From Zarea fungicola (Eukaryota; Ascomycota; Sordariomycetes; Hypocreales; Cordycipitaceae), in assembly GCA_900169235.1 (NCBI GenBank), contig FWCC01000062.1, positions 62,001-126,000 on the forward strand: a DNA stretch of 64,000 bases, in the 5' to 3' direction. Position 1 is the first letter of the stretch. Each line of letters starts with the position of its first letter. The notes beneath the pieces were generated by a model. The model ran no database searches. It saw only the letters and a program-made list of their open reading frames with translations, and had not been told where the DNA came from. Shown here piece after piece: positions 1 through 11,694 of this stretch. Position numbers and translations under genes: made by a program.

Positions 1-387
1 TATAATGGACATTCATTTGGAACGGATATGGAGCTTCAAGGTATTGGGTTTTAGGTAATGTTTTATACACTTTTTATACATTTCAATTCATTTCTTCTTT
101 ACCGGTATCTCCTCCAATTGCAAGACGTGGCTTTGCTTTTACAGGTTTTTACGCTGCATTGAGTACCAAAGCGCCCCGTTTAGTGAGCCTGTCTAAGGAC
201 TGGGGTGCTAGGTAAACACGAGACCAAAGACACGTAAAAGAACCAAGTAACGGCCAGGCGCAGCTGGCTATCCTTTCATTATACCTTCTATTTACATTCC
301 GCTACAATATAATTAATTTGGCGGATTTCCTCATCAACATTGTTCAACTTTCATGTACGGTTGCGGCTCGTCCAACCATTGTCGAGT
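1..387. other. Left-edge spacer, no gene seen
   Basis: AT-rich sequence lying 3' of the SDR gene. I see no coding exon, RNA gene or repeat that I can name. Confidence 0.5.
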
Positions 388-1417
388 TCAAAAGTTCTTT
401 GTTACTCCTGGCTGGATAGTCTCCAACTTTGCAACTAACTCTTCCCAAACTCTGACCTGTGCCTTCGATCCTTCTGGACTGAGTACAAACGGAGAAGGGT
501 TCCCAATCTCACAATTGCTCAGAAACTTTCCATGTGTATCCGGCCCTTGTATGGTTGCGTGAATTAATGTACGGCTGCCTTCCTCTGCGGACCGTGCTAG
601 AAGATACATGACTAGGTCAAGAATACGCGAGTTTGCATCTCTTGAGAGTTCCCTACATGCAAAGTCAGCCACCAAAATCGAGAAGATCAAACAGGAGAGG
701 TTCAGGGAGCGCTTACGAGTGGCAAAGTCCTGGGCAGACCGTGTTAATCGTCACTGGGCAGGCAGACGCAGGATGCTCCTCTGCTATTGCACGTACGGCA
801 AGGAGCTGCAGTAACTTTGAGATGGCGTAAGGGTCCTTGCCAGGGTTGTTCGTAGCGCTCACTGTAGCGAGTATTTGACCTTCCGGGGCGTCCTTTTGCG
901 AAAATTTAGTCATTCCGTGAGCACTAGAGTTCACGAGCGTTAGAACTGGGCGCGTGCCGAATTTCGCCGCCGTATCCCTCATCTTAGGTAGAACCAGCGC
1001 CGTAAGAAGCAATGTGGAGATGCAATTGACTGCGAGCGACCTCTCGTCACCCTCTACCAATTCGTAATGGCTTCTTGCGACACCCGCATTTGCTAGGAAG
1101 ATATCGACGCGCTCCAGCTCGGCGTCGACCCTCTTCGCAAATAGCTGTACACTAGCGTAACTGGCCATATCAACGTGCCAGACTTGAATGGAGTCAACAG
1201 GCCGCTTTGTTGTGGCTATGATGTCGGCTTTGGCAGCCTCGCCCTTTTCGACATTTCTTACACCAATAATCAGCGTGCTAGCGTCAAGGTGGGCGTAGTG
1301 TCGCGCAGCTTCCTTGCCCAGACCAGTGTTGCTGCCTGTCACGATGACGGTTTTCCCAGCAAATGAGGTCTCTGGTATGGGCATCGACCTGAAGCGCTGC
1401 TGATAGATGATGTTCAT
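388..1417 (-). CDS. Short-chain dehydrogenase/reductase (retinol dehydrogenase-like)
   Basis: NAD(P)-dependent oxidoreductase with a Rossmann fold. Two exons, complement of 717..1417 and 388..652, are joined over a 64-bp intron (GTAAGC donor, TAG acceptor). The join restores the HSELSR stretch that follows the catalytic core and gives 321 residues. The cofactor loop TGSNTGLG lies near residues 27-34, NAG follows in the middle of the fold, and the catalytic YxxxK (YAISK) has Y197 and K201. The layout matches classical SDRs of the fungal retinol-dehydrogenase/WW-oxidoreductase-like group; the substrate cannot be told from sequence. A second in-frame Met at residue 12 (position 1384) is an equally good start. 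It is flanked upstream by 1.7 kb of noncoding DNA, and no partner gene suggests a pathway. Confidence 0.85.
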
Positions 1418-3162
1418 CGCTGCAGCAGACTATGAGAAGTCTGTCAGTTGGGTTCGTTCTGTGGAAATGATAAAGGGAGAGGACTTTTGGATTAATAATA
1501 AAGGTGTCTACAACCAACGGAGCATGATAGGATCACGGGTACGCGGCCACCCCGTACAAGTCGCCGCCTTTCAATTTTAGAGCCACTAACTATAACATAA
1601 CCATAATGTGAATAGCTCAGCGCGAGTAAACCTTCCTGCGCTCAGCTAGTATATAATTGTTCTTTAGTGATCCTTTTGAGCAGCAAATTGATCGTAATGC
1701 TGATCAGGCAGTATTTCTTTTAATATTTCGTCTGCTTCATTGATCAACAAAGTAGCAAAGGTCCTTTGAACTCTTAGAATCTGACTGATTACTGATCCAC
1801 TACTGAAACGAGGCTGAGGAACGGGGAACACTGTAACAACGTCCGGATACATGGTCGCTGGGCCCTGCACCTTGTAAGTACATCACCCAAAGACGCCGAA
1901 TTCTGACAGTTGCGATGATTCTTCCCGCAGCTAATTACGGTATATCCAGTATCCGGAAGAGAGTTATGCACATATGCAACATTGGCCTGGTTTGCATAAA
2001 TTCTTTTGCGTTTTCACCTCCACCAATTGCTTGACATGACCCAGTGCATTTTCCTGCGTAGGAAGTCTCCTTTAGCATCTGATGTAGACAGTGTGGTGTT
2101 TTCTACGGAGTAATGAATTATCGGGCTATTTGAATCTTCATGCGTATACCTGTGTCTCTGTGAAGTAGACACACGGCCGACGCATTAAATATATACAGCA
2201 AGTCAAAGCTAATATTTGACGTCTTATCACACAGAATCTGCCGCCACGCGACAACCCGAGGGTAACAACTCACCTTCCAAATTGGTTTGCACCTGCAGGC
2301 AGACTTCTACTTGCCTCTTAGTTTCAACAACTACCACTGTCGTGAAGGCCGACATGGAGGTCCCTCCGTTCTGGCATTAAATTATCACTTTGAGTACCAC
2401 GCAAGTCCAAGCAAGATATTAATGCAGTTATCCACTCCGACAATTTTCTGGCGCAACTCTTCAAGCATATCGACCTCTAAGTGAGCTGCAAGCCCTCGCA
2501 TATGTGAGAAGCTCATGAACTATCCGGAACTCAGGGCTCCGCTGTGGATTGCAGCAGTTTTTATTAGGTGGCCAAGCCACTTCCATTAATGGCTAGCAGG
2601 TACGTCTGCCATCTACGCTAAAGAACTTCTATACAGGCTCCGATTGAACTTGATTCACACAGAATAAGTTGCTCTCGTTCTACAAACCGGTCACAAGTTT
2701 AGGCAATTGGTCAACACGTAATGTTACGCTTCGGGCGGAAGCTATGAGTAAATAAGCCACATTTACTCCTTCTCCTTGTGGAACAACTTTCAGCTGTCTA
2801 CATGCTATGCGAGTCTCAATATAATGCGGGTAGTCGTTCGACGCACACATAAGATGACCCGCAATATGCACTTCCAAACTCCAGGTCTGCATATAATGAA
2901 TCAATTACAAGGGACAAGGTTTGTACTATTGTCTCGTACGACTAAGATATTCGAAAGCCAAGGTATAAGACTCGTGATTGGAAGAATGAATCATTCATGA
3001 CGTAAACGTCAGCCCATCTCTTAGCGGAGTAACTGCAGACAAAGATGTATAAATAAGGCAAGTCTATCTCATAGCTGATAGTATCAAAAGACAAAGCATT
3101 CAACGCAGTCAAGCAAAAATCTATTATCCAAAACTTCAAAAAAATTCCAAACAAAAGCCAAA
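1418..3162. other. Divergent intergenic region, SDR / small secreted protein
   Basis: 1.7 kb between two outward-facing genes. Apart from the TATA box listed separately I see only short unsupported ORFs and no repeats or RNA genes. Confidence 0.5.
3048..3056 (+). promoter_or_regulatory. TATA box of the small secreted protein gene
   Basis: TATAAATAA lies about 107 bp upstream of the ATG at 3163. It is followed by an A-rich, CAA-rich leader typical of strongly expressed fungal genes. Confidence 0.5.
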
Positions 3163-3563
3163 ATGCGATTCCTCTCTGCCGCAGCCATGTTGACCGCCCT
3201 TGTCAGCGGTATCAACAGTAGCGTTATTCCCGAGGCACACATCGGAACCTTTGATACCTTTACAGATGCAAAGTGTGGTCATGGTGGTAAAGGAATCACT
3301 GTAACAGACAAGAACTCCCAAGGCACCCTCTCGACCGATGTACACTCGGTCAAAGCTTATATTCCTGGCTGCGCCTGTAAGTGTTTCTATCCTGACAATT
3401 ATAGAGTGTTTGTCCACTGTGGCCAAATACTGATGCTACCTTTTAAATAGTGATCATTTGGACCAAGGGCGGCATGTGGTATCCCTTGGTGATCCGTCCT
3501 GGTGATCACGACTGCCATGAGCTTGATGGCCCTGGGCGATCTTGGAACCTTTCCTGCCCGTAA
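3163..3563 (+). CDS. Small secreted cysteine-containing protein (effector-like)
   Basis: Two exons, 3163..3376 and 3451..3563, are split by a 74-bp intron (GTAAGT donor, AATAG acceptor) and give 108 residues. The N-terminus MRFLSAAAMLTALVSG is a clear signal peptide. The mature part of about 90 residues has four cysteines (DAKCG, PGCAL, HDCHE, and LSCP at the extreme C-terminus), enough for two disulfides. I recognise no domain. Secretion, small size, spaced cysteines, a strong TATA promoter and long flanking spacers resemble candidate effectors or cell-surface proteins of plant- or insect-associated fungi. Function is unknown. The splice joins GCC-T to TG-ATC, and the resulting C-terminus ends neatly at Cys-Pro-stop, which supports the model. 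Confidence 0.75.
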
Positions 3564-5208
3564 GATAAGCGGACAAAAGACAGGCTTACCACCCTATCAG
3601 TAAGATCAAGTTTACTACATACATCTTGTGGCAGTCCTGCGTTATGTATTCCTCGGTCAACTTTTGCAGATACGAAACGACTTTTTTCTAGGAACCGCAG
3701 CTTAGTTTAACTTGTTTAGATATCGCAAAATAGGTTTAAAGCTAGGCTATATATCAATTCAAGTTTTTCTTTGCAATTTTCTCTCCAAGACTTGCGCCCT
3801 TTCATTGTACACGCATGCACCCTCAGCAATGACCGTGCCAGATAAGAACCTTTGCATTAAGTCAAAACTAAAACTGCGCCTGAGAACACAAACATTCCCT
3901 CGGTTTCCACTGCAATGTAAGTCGTCACAGCTGACTCATTATTCGTCACATTCTGCTAGTTCTGGCTGGATTGCTTCGACTCTCGATGCAAACCGACTGG
4001 ACAGCCAAAAGTATATTACCTGACATGTTTCGAGGTGTAGTTGCTGTGCCATTATCTTAGTTTTCTTCGCACTTGGATTCCGGCAACATATTAATGCAGT
4101 AGCTAGTACAGATATGGACCGTTGCAAGAAATAAGGGAAATTGAATGACTGAAGAGCCACTGAGAAAATCATGCAGTCACAATACCCTCGGCCGCTTGCG
4201 CCGAGACAATCCTGTGCCGATCAGCCAGCCACATCTATCACCCATTTACCCCGCCGACCTCAATGACTGTACTTATCACGAAGAGCAGCTTCTATTTCAC
4301 CTTGGCGGCAGCAATAGGTTATTCACTTGGCACACAACACGGACGGGCGCATATACGATGTTGTCATGCCTACATGCTGCAAGCTGCATGCTGTTCTTTC
4401 TCGTCTAAGGCTTTCTGTCCGTCTCTAGAGAATGTTGTACTCGATCCCGACTGAGGTCTTGGCGTCTGGGAGTAGCACTATTGACTCGGGAGTAGGGGCT
4501 ATCATCCGGATATCCACCCGAATGTAACTCTCGGAGATTCCACCGAAGGCACCCCAGAATTCCAGCATTGGCTCAAACACAAAGGCAAACTCGAACCAAT
4601 CAGCTCAGTCATTTTGCTAGACCAAACAATTATCATTGTCCACGACAGAGTCACAGCATACTACCTGCTTGAGGGGATGTCGGCGAAAACTGCCCGGCCT
4701 CGTACCAAGATCGGTGGCGTCCCCAGGGCTGTGGTGAGATCTAATAGATGTTTGAGGCTGCACTTGCCCCCTGCGACGTTTTATTTCCATACTCGCTGCA
4801 TTCTTCTCATGTGCCTTCCCCTTCCTCGTTTGGAAAATAGTTTGGAGGCTCTGCTTTTCAAAGGGTTGCATGCCACCTGTAGGCTGTTGATGGAAAATCT
4901 GACAAATCGAGCAGATGTTTTCGTTTCAACTCCAAGAAACTCGCTCGGCTTGCATTAGATCCGCCACTTCATTCAGCGACATGCCGTAGCAATGGCCATA
5001 TTAATCTTTTCCATTCGAGATGGCATTAAGCTGTTTTTATCAAGTTTATGCTGTATCGGCTCAATTACAGCCGTGCATGGTCCGACGCCAGTAGCCTTCC
5101 ATCCATGCGCCGTGCTTTTTCCGTTCATTCTCAATGGAACCCATCATCCCATTCGATATTGTTACAGTCATTTACAAGGAATTCATATCTCGTGACCAAC
5201 ACCGATCC
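3564..5208. other. Intergenic, no gene recognised
   Basis: 1.6 kb between the 3' ends of the secreted protein gene and the Zn2Cys6 regulator. Several short overlapping ORFs occur on both strands, but none has protein-like composition, plausible introns or a known motif. Confidence 0.45.
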
Positions 5209-7140
5209 TCATGACAAAGCAAGTTGCCAGCCCTTTTGTTCCAGGACATCCCGCCAATCCACCCTGTCTGGCCGCAGCCCGTGCCGGTATTCGTCCCCGC
5301 AGCGCCAGACCTGTTCCAAGACCTCTCTGCAGGCATCTACGTTTCGAAACTTTCGCCACTTGTTCATTGTGAATAACCTGTTCCGCAGGCATTCGATATG
5401 CTGCTCGTCCTCGGCTTCGCCACCGGCGATGAAAATGGGGAAAAGCAAGGAGCATTCGGAAAGCGAGCCTTCGGGTATCTTTTGCGCAATGTCACATATT
5501 GACGCCACATATAATTGGACACCCTCGGGTATTACATCGGCGAGATAGTGTGGAAAGTGCTTGCGCACCACGCGGTCGAGATAGATTAGGGCGGCGCTTC
5601 TGTAGGTCTCGCTGAGGAGGGCAAGAGGCTCGTCGCCCGACACAGTTGTTGGCAGCTCCCATTCTCGGAGGCTCGTCGCAAGACTGTAAGCCCGGCGCAA
5701 GAGTACTTCAAAGTCTGAGTCGGCAGCCAACTCATCCATGGCATCAAGAACTCCGCCGGTACTCGGTTGGCCTGAACCCGCTCCGCAGGTGAATTGCTCC
5801 GTGCAGTCCGCATTTAGTACACTAATCTCCGACGTCAATAGCATAATCTTTGACGCAAATGCAAAGTACGGATCGGCCGTGGCATCATCCGTCGACATCC
5901 AGTAATCGCCAGCGATCAGCGGTCTCCGATCCAGAGACACGCTCATGAGTATGTCATGATAGGCAAAGTTTCGCAGCAGCCATTTGCCCTCAAATGATTG
6001 CAGCCATGTGGCATCCAAGTAGGGGTGTGATGCTTGCGAACGGCTGACTGCTTGCAAGTTCGAGCTTTTCGATTGGAGAGCCGCGGCTGCACCGGCCAGG
6101 TGGTGTGACCAGCTGCTGCTCGTGGCAACGGATATCGTGTCCATGGAGCACATTGCCATCGCCACAGCGAGGCACATTTCCGACGTCAACGTGCCAGTTT
6201 TTAGGGATGCGGTAAGATTAGAGAGGGCACGCCCACGGTGTTGTAGCGCCGTGTCCTGCAGGCTGGGATACTGCAGGGCCAGGTGCGCAGAGGACCATGC
6301 GGCCATTGCATCGAGCAAGGGAGGACAGTCAAACGCCATTGGTAACAGCACTGGAGGCCCCCGCGACCGTATTAGTTATGTTGATATTCATTATCGAATT
6401 CCGGGCAAAACAGTAAACTAACCGGATAAAAAGTAATTATTCTCGCCGGTAGCCGATAGCATGATGGCGAGCGTCGTGGTGTAATATCGCATCATGGTTC
6501 GCCGACTGGAAACCAGGTCGTTGCTAACTGAAGGATCGGCCGGCAAGAGGTCGAGTGGCTCGTATATTTTCGCTAGTCGTAGCACTTCGGAGGCTTGCTC
6601 GCCCACGCGCGACAAGCTGGGACGACGATGCTGTTCCCGGTCGTCCTCCCATTGCGCCGACGATGAAGCCGACAGCTGCGCCGGGGGTTGCTCAGCATCT
6701 GCGTGTCCTCGTTTTGAGGAGGATGAGCCTGATGCTTGTTGCTGTGGGAGTTCTCGGGGCTTTTCGTGTCGGCAGACCAGATTAAGTCGCGAGCAGTGGC
6801 CGCAGATGGGCAGCGACTGGTCGCATTTTTTCTTCCGCTGGCGACATGTCAGGCAGCCGCGGCGCTGTCGTGTGAAGCCACTCCTCTTGACCACCTTGCG
6901 TGTCCCGGCGGTAGTCGGGTGTGACGATGCGATGACGGAGGTTGGTGATGCGGCGATAGCATTTGACATGTCGAGTGTGTCGGTCGGCGCGCGCAGAGAC
7001 GCCGGTTCGGTCGGAGGCGGCGTCAACGGCGGCGAGTTGATGGCGGGTGACGTGGACCCTGAGACGGACCTAGCAGGGTTGTCTGGGATTCTCAATGCAG
7101 CCTTATTAGGTGGGCTACTTTTTCGGATTATGAAACGCAA
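5209..7140 (-). CDS. Zn2Cys6 fungal transcription factor with Fungal_trans_2-type domain
   Basis: Nuclear DNA-binding regulator of 619 residues in two exons (complement of 6423..7140 and 5209..6350; 72-bp intron with GTTAGT donor and CCAG acceptor). The binuclear zinc cluster is Cys96-X2-Cys99-X6-Cys106-X6-Cys113-X2-Cys116-X6-Cys123, preceded by a basic stretch (RKVVKRSGFTRQRRG). It is followed by a Ser/Gln-rich linker and a long helical C-terminal domain starting near residue 195 (YEPLDLLP then MMRYYTTTLAIMLS). That is the usual plan of fungal-specific factors with a PF11951-like domain. The first 90 residues are Pro/Ser/Thr-rich and probably disordered. It lies next to, and co-oriented with, the APC permease, so it could regulate the permease/agmatinase pair, but adjacency is the only evidence. 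Confidence 0.88.
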
Positions 7141-7591
7141 GTGATAAAGGTCAAAAGTTGAGGTTGTAGCTTCTCGGCGTCAACGGCGGGATGGGTCACA
7201 TCCCCCATTTAGTTAATAGCAACAACGCCGCGCACGTGAATGGCGATTGTTCGGGTGGGTGAGAGCCGGTGATAGGGCAACCAAAACTGGCTGGTCGTGG
7301 GGAAAAGATAACCAACTAACTAGTTGACTTAATATGTGTGTGCAGATTGGGATTTGGAGTATTGGGGGATGTGGGGGAGCCAAAGCCGGGATGGTTCGGT
7401 ATTATGGACGAGGATCATACCGGAGAAAAAGTAAGATAAACCTGATCGACCAATAATATTACATTGTTACTACAGTTTCATACACCGCCGGCACCTTTAA
7501 ACGTGACAATAGACATGGAGCAATGATTGAAAATTATCAAAGGAACTGAAAACATAATATTGCAAAATACGGATTCTAGCTAAGCCGCAAT
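7141..7591. other. Promoter of the Zn2Cys6 factor / 3' region of the permease
   Basis: 450 bp containing only the upstream region of the transcription factor and the terminator side of the permease. No further feature was identified. Confidence 0.5.
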
Positions 7592-9112
7592 TTAGTGTGG
7601 AATCTCGCGGCCATAAGCGTCCAGTTGAGGACCAGTAAATGTTTTGCGAAGCCTGCTGAACCACGCAATCGTCGTGAAAAGCAGGCCAATCGCAAACACG
7701 ACAATAAGATAGTTCATCGAGTTTCCGGTAACGGGATACGATGTGGGGAAAGAAAAAGTGACCGAGAAAAAGAGGACAAGGGCTGTCGACGTGGCGTTGA
7801 CGGCGTATCCAAACTTGCCAAGAGAAAAGGCCCGCTCCGGCAGGATTCCACGGCCCCGGAATAAGAGGACTGCCTGTGGAAGCACCACCGTAATATTGAG
7901 CGCAAAGAGGGTCAGGTTGACAAAGCCAAAGTAAGCCGCGCTCGACGCAATATAGACAACTCCAACAACGATTTGGAGGACGAGCATGACGGCCGTGGCA
8001 CGTAGAGGGTTGGCATTGTGCAGGCGAACAAAAAAGCTAGAGTATGGCACACCGCCGTCACGGGACAGGGACCAGATGGTTCGCCCGGCAAAGATGAAGA
8101 GGTTGAGGGTAATGTCGTAAAACATAATGATGTAATACACGGCCCAGATGGTTGTCGCCACCTTTGAGTTGAGGGCTTGGTTGTACAGCTCCAGGATGGG
8201 CACACCCGACTCGATGAGGGCCTGGATATCCGTCACAACAAACAGAAGAGCAATGTTCCATGCGACAACTGTGACGATGCCAAGACCCATGGTCACGATG
8301 ATGGCAATGGGGATGTTTCGGCTGGGGTTTTCGACCTCCTCCGAGACATGGGTCGGCGCGTCAACACCGCTGTACGCCCAGAGACACCCCGTGAGACCAA
8401 TCACAGCAGCCCATCCATCTGACCAGCCACTTACATTCCGGTATGTTGTAAAGACAAACGAGGAGGGCTGCTTGATTTCCTGGACTGATAGAAGTGTAAC
8501 CAATGACGCCACAAATCCAGCAATGGAGAGCACTAGTATAGTAACACCGAATCGGCCGATGGCGGTTGGGTAGCGGGATGTAAGCACAAATGCAATGATA
8601 CACAGAAGAACGTGCAGCAGGTACGTCTGCCAAGTCGTTGGCTCGTATTCTTCGTTCCACAAGTTGACAATGTCGAGGATCGAGCCGGCGACAAAGAAGT
8701 TGACGGAGGCTGTTGCCGCCATGATGTAAATGACGGTGATCCAGCCAGTGAAGAATGCAGCAGCTCGTCGACACGACGGTGGAAACGTCATGTAAACAAT
8801 GTGGTACTGTCCACCTGCTGAGGGGAATGCAGATGCAACTTCGGCGAAACCAATGTTGACGATTGCCATGGCCAGGCCGGCGATGATGAGGCCGTAGATG
8901 AGCGTAGGGCCGCCACCACTCGCCAGGGGGACGGCGAGAATAGAAGCAAAAGCTACCCAGGAGTTCATAGTTGTGAAGCCAAAGGCGATGACGGAGAGGA
9001 GAGTGAATCGCTTCTTCAGGTGCTCCTCAGGATTCGCAATGCCAGCCTTGACATCAACCTGGAAAGCGTCCGAGGACGGGTACTCCGCCGAGTCGGACTT
9101 TTTGTCCTCCAT
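7592..9112 (-). CDS. APC-superfamily amino acid/choline/GABA-type permease
   Basis: Intronless ORF of 506 residues, normal length for fungal amino acid/choline/GABA permeases (HNM1/UGA4 type). A hydrophilic N-terminus of about 40 residues is followed by roughly 12 hydrophobic segments. Family hallmarks visible include FGFTTMNSW in the first helix, the SAGGQYHIVY loop, the TSRYPTAIGRFG segment and the conserved HVSEEVENPSRNIP cytoplasmic motif, with SLSRDGGVP before the last helices. It should import a small cationic or zwitterionic amine or amino acid across the plasma membrane; the substrate is not decided by sequence. It is divergently transcribed from a secreted agmatinase-like gene about 0.8 kb away, which suggests uptake linked to guanidine/polyamine nitrogen use (inference). 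Confidence 0.9.
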   Translation of the reverse strand: MEDKKSDSAEYPSSDAFQVDVKAGIANPEEHLKKRFTLLSVIAFGFTTMNSWVAFASILAVPLASGGGPTLIYGLIIAGLAMAIVNIGFAEVASAFPSAGGQYHIVYMTFPPSCRRAAAFFTGWITVIYIMAATASVNFFVAGSILDIVNLWNEEYEPTTWQTYLLHVLLCIIAFVLTSRYPTAIGRFGVTILVLSIAGFVASLVTLLSVQEIKQPSSFVFTTYRNVSGWSDGWAAVIGLTGCLWAYSGVDAPTHVSEEVENPSRNIPIAIIVTMGLGIVTVVAWNIALLFVVTDIQALIESGVPILELYNQALNSKVATTIWAVYYIIMFYDITLNLFIFAGRTIWSLSRDGGVPYSSFFVRLHNANPLRATAVMLVLQIVVGVVYIASSAAYFGFVNLTLFALNITVVLPQAVLLFRGRGILPERAFSLGKFGYAVNATSTALVLFFSVTFSFPTSYPVTGNSMNYLIVVFAIGLLFTTIAWFSRLRKTFTGPQLDAYGREIPH

Positions 9113-9926
9113 GATGAAAGACTTGGTTGTAATATTTCTTTATTCTCTCGTGCAGATTTATTCTGTCCGTTGTGGAGAATAACTTTGACAGAATATGAAA
9201 TGAAAAAGATACAGAGATGCAGAGGTGAGATCAATGAAAGGTTGACAGGGCCAGAAAGGCTATATGGATCAACAAGCGTGTCTTGACAAGTATTTGACGC
9301 CCAGACCTGCGAGCAGTGCCCTTTTAACTCTCCGAATGTGGGACGGAGACCTCTGGGGTTATTTTCCTTCCGGGGTAAGAGTAGTTGTTATCTTGCCGGC
9401 CCGCAATCATGCCAGCGCGCGCCACGAGGCGGCTGTAGGTGGCAAGTGCTTATCTGTAGATGCCTTGTCTGGCCAACACCGACAATGTCAACTACTTTGC
9501 TGTCGATACGAGGCTCGTTGCAACGCCTTGAGTCATTCGAGCAGGCGAGGGTGGTGTGGAGGGATAGATGCCTTCAATTTCCGGTTTACGGCAATGAGGC
9601 GTACGTCCTAATGACAGAAGCCGATGAGACTTGATATGCAAAAGGGAAGCCTCCGGAAGCCTGGTCTTGGCTGCATGATAAATTCCCCAGTCAATCTTTT
9701 CGTCAACCGGAGACCCCGTGGGGGCGGGCTTGCCACTAGTACAGGCTAACTTGACATTCCCGCCGTTGACGCCGGGTGTGGATATTTGTGGAAAGCCAGG
9801 CTGAAGGTATAAGTACGCTGCTATCTCTAAAGCGGAAGCGGGCTTGCAGAGCTCATTATACATGCTTATTTTCGAGTTTGATTAAGCGAGTATCTGCGTG
9901 ATACGTTGATAACACTTTGACCGAAA
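9113..9926. promoter_or_regulatory. Bidirectional promoter, permease / agmatinase
   Basis: 814 bp shared by two outward-facing genes. A TATAAG at 9808-9813 sits 114 bp before the agmatinase ATG. HGATAR-type sites (binding consensus of AreA-like nitrogen regulators) occur at 9450-9455, 9676-9681, 9821-9826 and 9907-9912. That number is close to what chance gives, so nitrogen control is only a hint. Confidence 0.4.
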
Positions 9927-11232
9927 ATGAAGTGTACCGTCTTGGTTCCTTTACTCGCCTTTACTGGCATCGCGCATGCTTGCGGCGGCCATGATGATGG
10001 TAAGGAATGGACAAAAGAGGAGCTGGCAGAGTTGGAGGATAAATGGGGTAATGAGGTATGTAAAAAAAATTCCAAATCCATCAATTTGAGACTTTTTGCC
10101 CGTACATTAACAGCGACTTTGCAGTGGGCGTTCAATGGTATTGGGTCATTTGCTCATTTAGACTATGTCAAGTGCTTGACGAACCCGCAGGAGCGCTACG
10201 ATGTTGCCATCATCGGTGCTCCATTCGACACAGCTGTTTCATTCAGACCAGGTAAGTCTCATTTTCGGCTGCTTTAAACTGGTTGTGGATTTGTTGCTCA
10301 TGTGCATGTTTGCAGGCGCGCGCTTTGGTCCTCGGGCAATCAGACAAGCATCTGCCCGCCAGACTTCTATGCGCGGATTCAACCCCCGCGCCAACATCAA
10401 CCCGTATCAAAACTGGGCAAAGATTATCGACTGTGGTGATATCCCCATCACGCCGTTTGACAATGACATTGCCAGAGAGCAAATGACTCAGGCCTTCAAA
10501 GCTCTTGGCAGAGCCCGCACTGTCAGCTCGCTGAGCAACGGCAAACCAAAACTCATCACACTTGGCGGTGATCACAGCCTGGCGCTCCCCGCACTGAGGG
10601 CCTTGACTGGAATTCACGGTAAACCCGTTCGCGTCCTTCATTTTGATGCTCATCTGGACACTTGGGATCCCTCCTCTTACCCCTCCGCCTGGGGCTCAAC
10701 ACACTTCAACCACGGCTCCATGTTCTGGATGGCCAACCAGGAGGGTCTCTTGTCCAACGCTTCTACTGGACAGTCAGTCCATGCTGGCTTGCGCACCCGC
10801 CTCAGCGGCACTGACTGGGCCGACCACGAGTCTGATTCCGCTCAAAACTGGGTTCGTTTTGCGGCTGATGAGATTGATGATCTTGGCACAAAGGGTATCA
10901 TTGATGGCATCATGTCGGTTCTCGGCACCGAGGATCCCGTGTACCTCTCTGTCGACATTGACGTTCTCGACCCCGCATTTGCTCCCGGCACTGGAACGCC
11001 TGAGCCAGGTGGCTGGACGACACGCGAGTTTATCAGAATTCTGCGCGGTATTGAGGGTTTGAACATTGTGGGCGCCGACGTTGTCGAAGTAAGCCCTGCG
11101 TACCAAGGCCGTGGCGAGGAGACGGCACTGGCGGCCGCGCAGGTTGTGTATGAGATTATCAGTTCTGTGGTCAAGAGGGGCTTGGTGGATGGGGCCAAGG
11201 AGAAGGCGGATGATGTGAGGGAGGAATTATGA
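9927..11232 (+). CDS. Agmatinase-like ureohydrolase with signal peptide
   Basis: Three exons (9927..10055, 10125..10251, 10316..11232; introns 69 and 64 bp) encode 390 residues. The arginase/agmatinase fold is complete. The manganese ligands are His172 in GGDHS, Asp196/His198/Asp200 in DAHLDTW, and Asp299/Asp301 in SVDIDVLDP, followed by the family signature PGTGTPEPGG. The enzyme should hydrolyse agmatine or a related guanidino compound to an amine plus urea. Unlike cytosolic enzymes it begins with a hydrophobic leader (MKCTVLVPLLAFTGIAHACG), so it probably enters the secretory pathway and acts outside the cell or in the vacuole. Guanidinobutyrase is an alternative specificity. It is head-to-head with an APC permease that could take up the product or substrate. 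Confidence 0.9.
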
Positions 11233-11694
11233 CTATCTGATGATGCCGAGGCGCCACGGGACAGCCTTCTACTGGGGGCTTGGGAAGCAACACTTGAGCC
11301 GTCCGAGTGAGATGCCGGGCATGAGAATATTAGCCAAAAAAAAGTAAATAATATCCAAATTAATGAGACATTGAAATAAACAAAAGCATTAAATGTTAGA
11401 TTTATGCGATCTTTTTTCTTCTATTGGGATTTGGGCTTGGATGGTCGAGGGTAGCGACGTACAGTGTGAACAACGACTGTGTCGCGACAGCCACACTTTG
11501 AAGTGTCCAACGCCTTCTGTTTGCTACCATGCATTGCCCCGCTAGCCAACCCATCATTCACCAACGCATTCAAACGCTCTCCCCTTGACATCATAACTCG
11601 TCGTCTTAGGAGCAATTGGCGCAGAAGTCAGGAGAGTGTAATCATCTAGCTGGGAAGAAATTATAGGCAAAATACACCGCTTCTGCATCAGAAA
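11233..11694. other. Intergenic, agmatinase to SGT1
   Basis: 460 bp holding the agmatinase 3' region (AT-rich, around 11330-11410) and the SGT1 promoter. No gene seen. Confidence 0.5.

Noticed and set aside
388..690. Separate 100-codon minus-strand gene
   Set aside because: It is the second exon of the SDR gene, since splicing at 716/653 restores the family's HSELSR sequence.
9450..9912. Four HGATAR sites in the permease/agmatinase promoter as evidence of nitrogen control
   Set aside because: About two to three are expected by chance in 814 bp on both strands, so the excess is not meaningful by itself.
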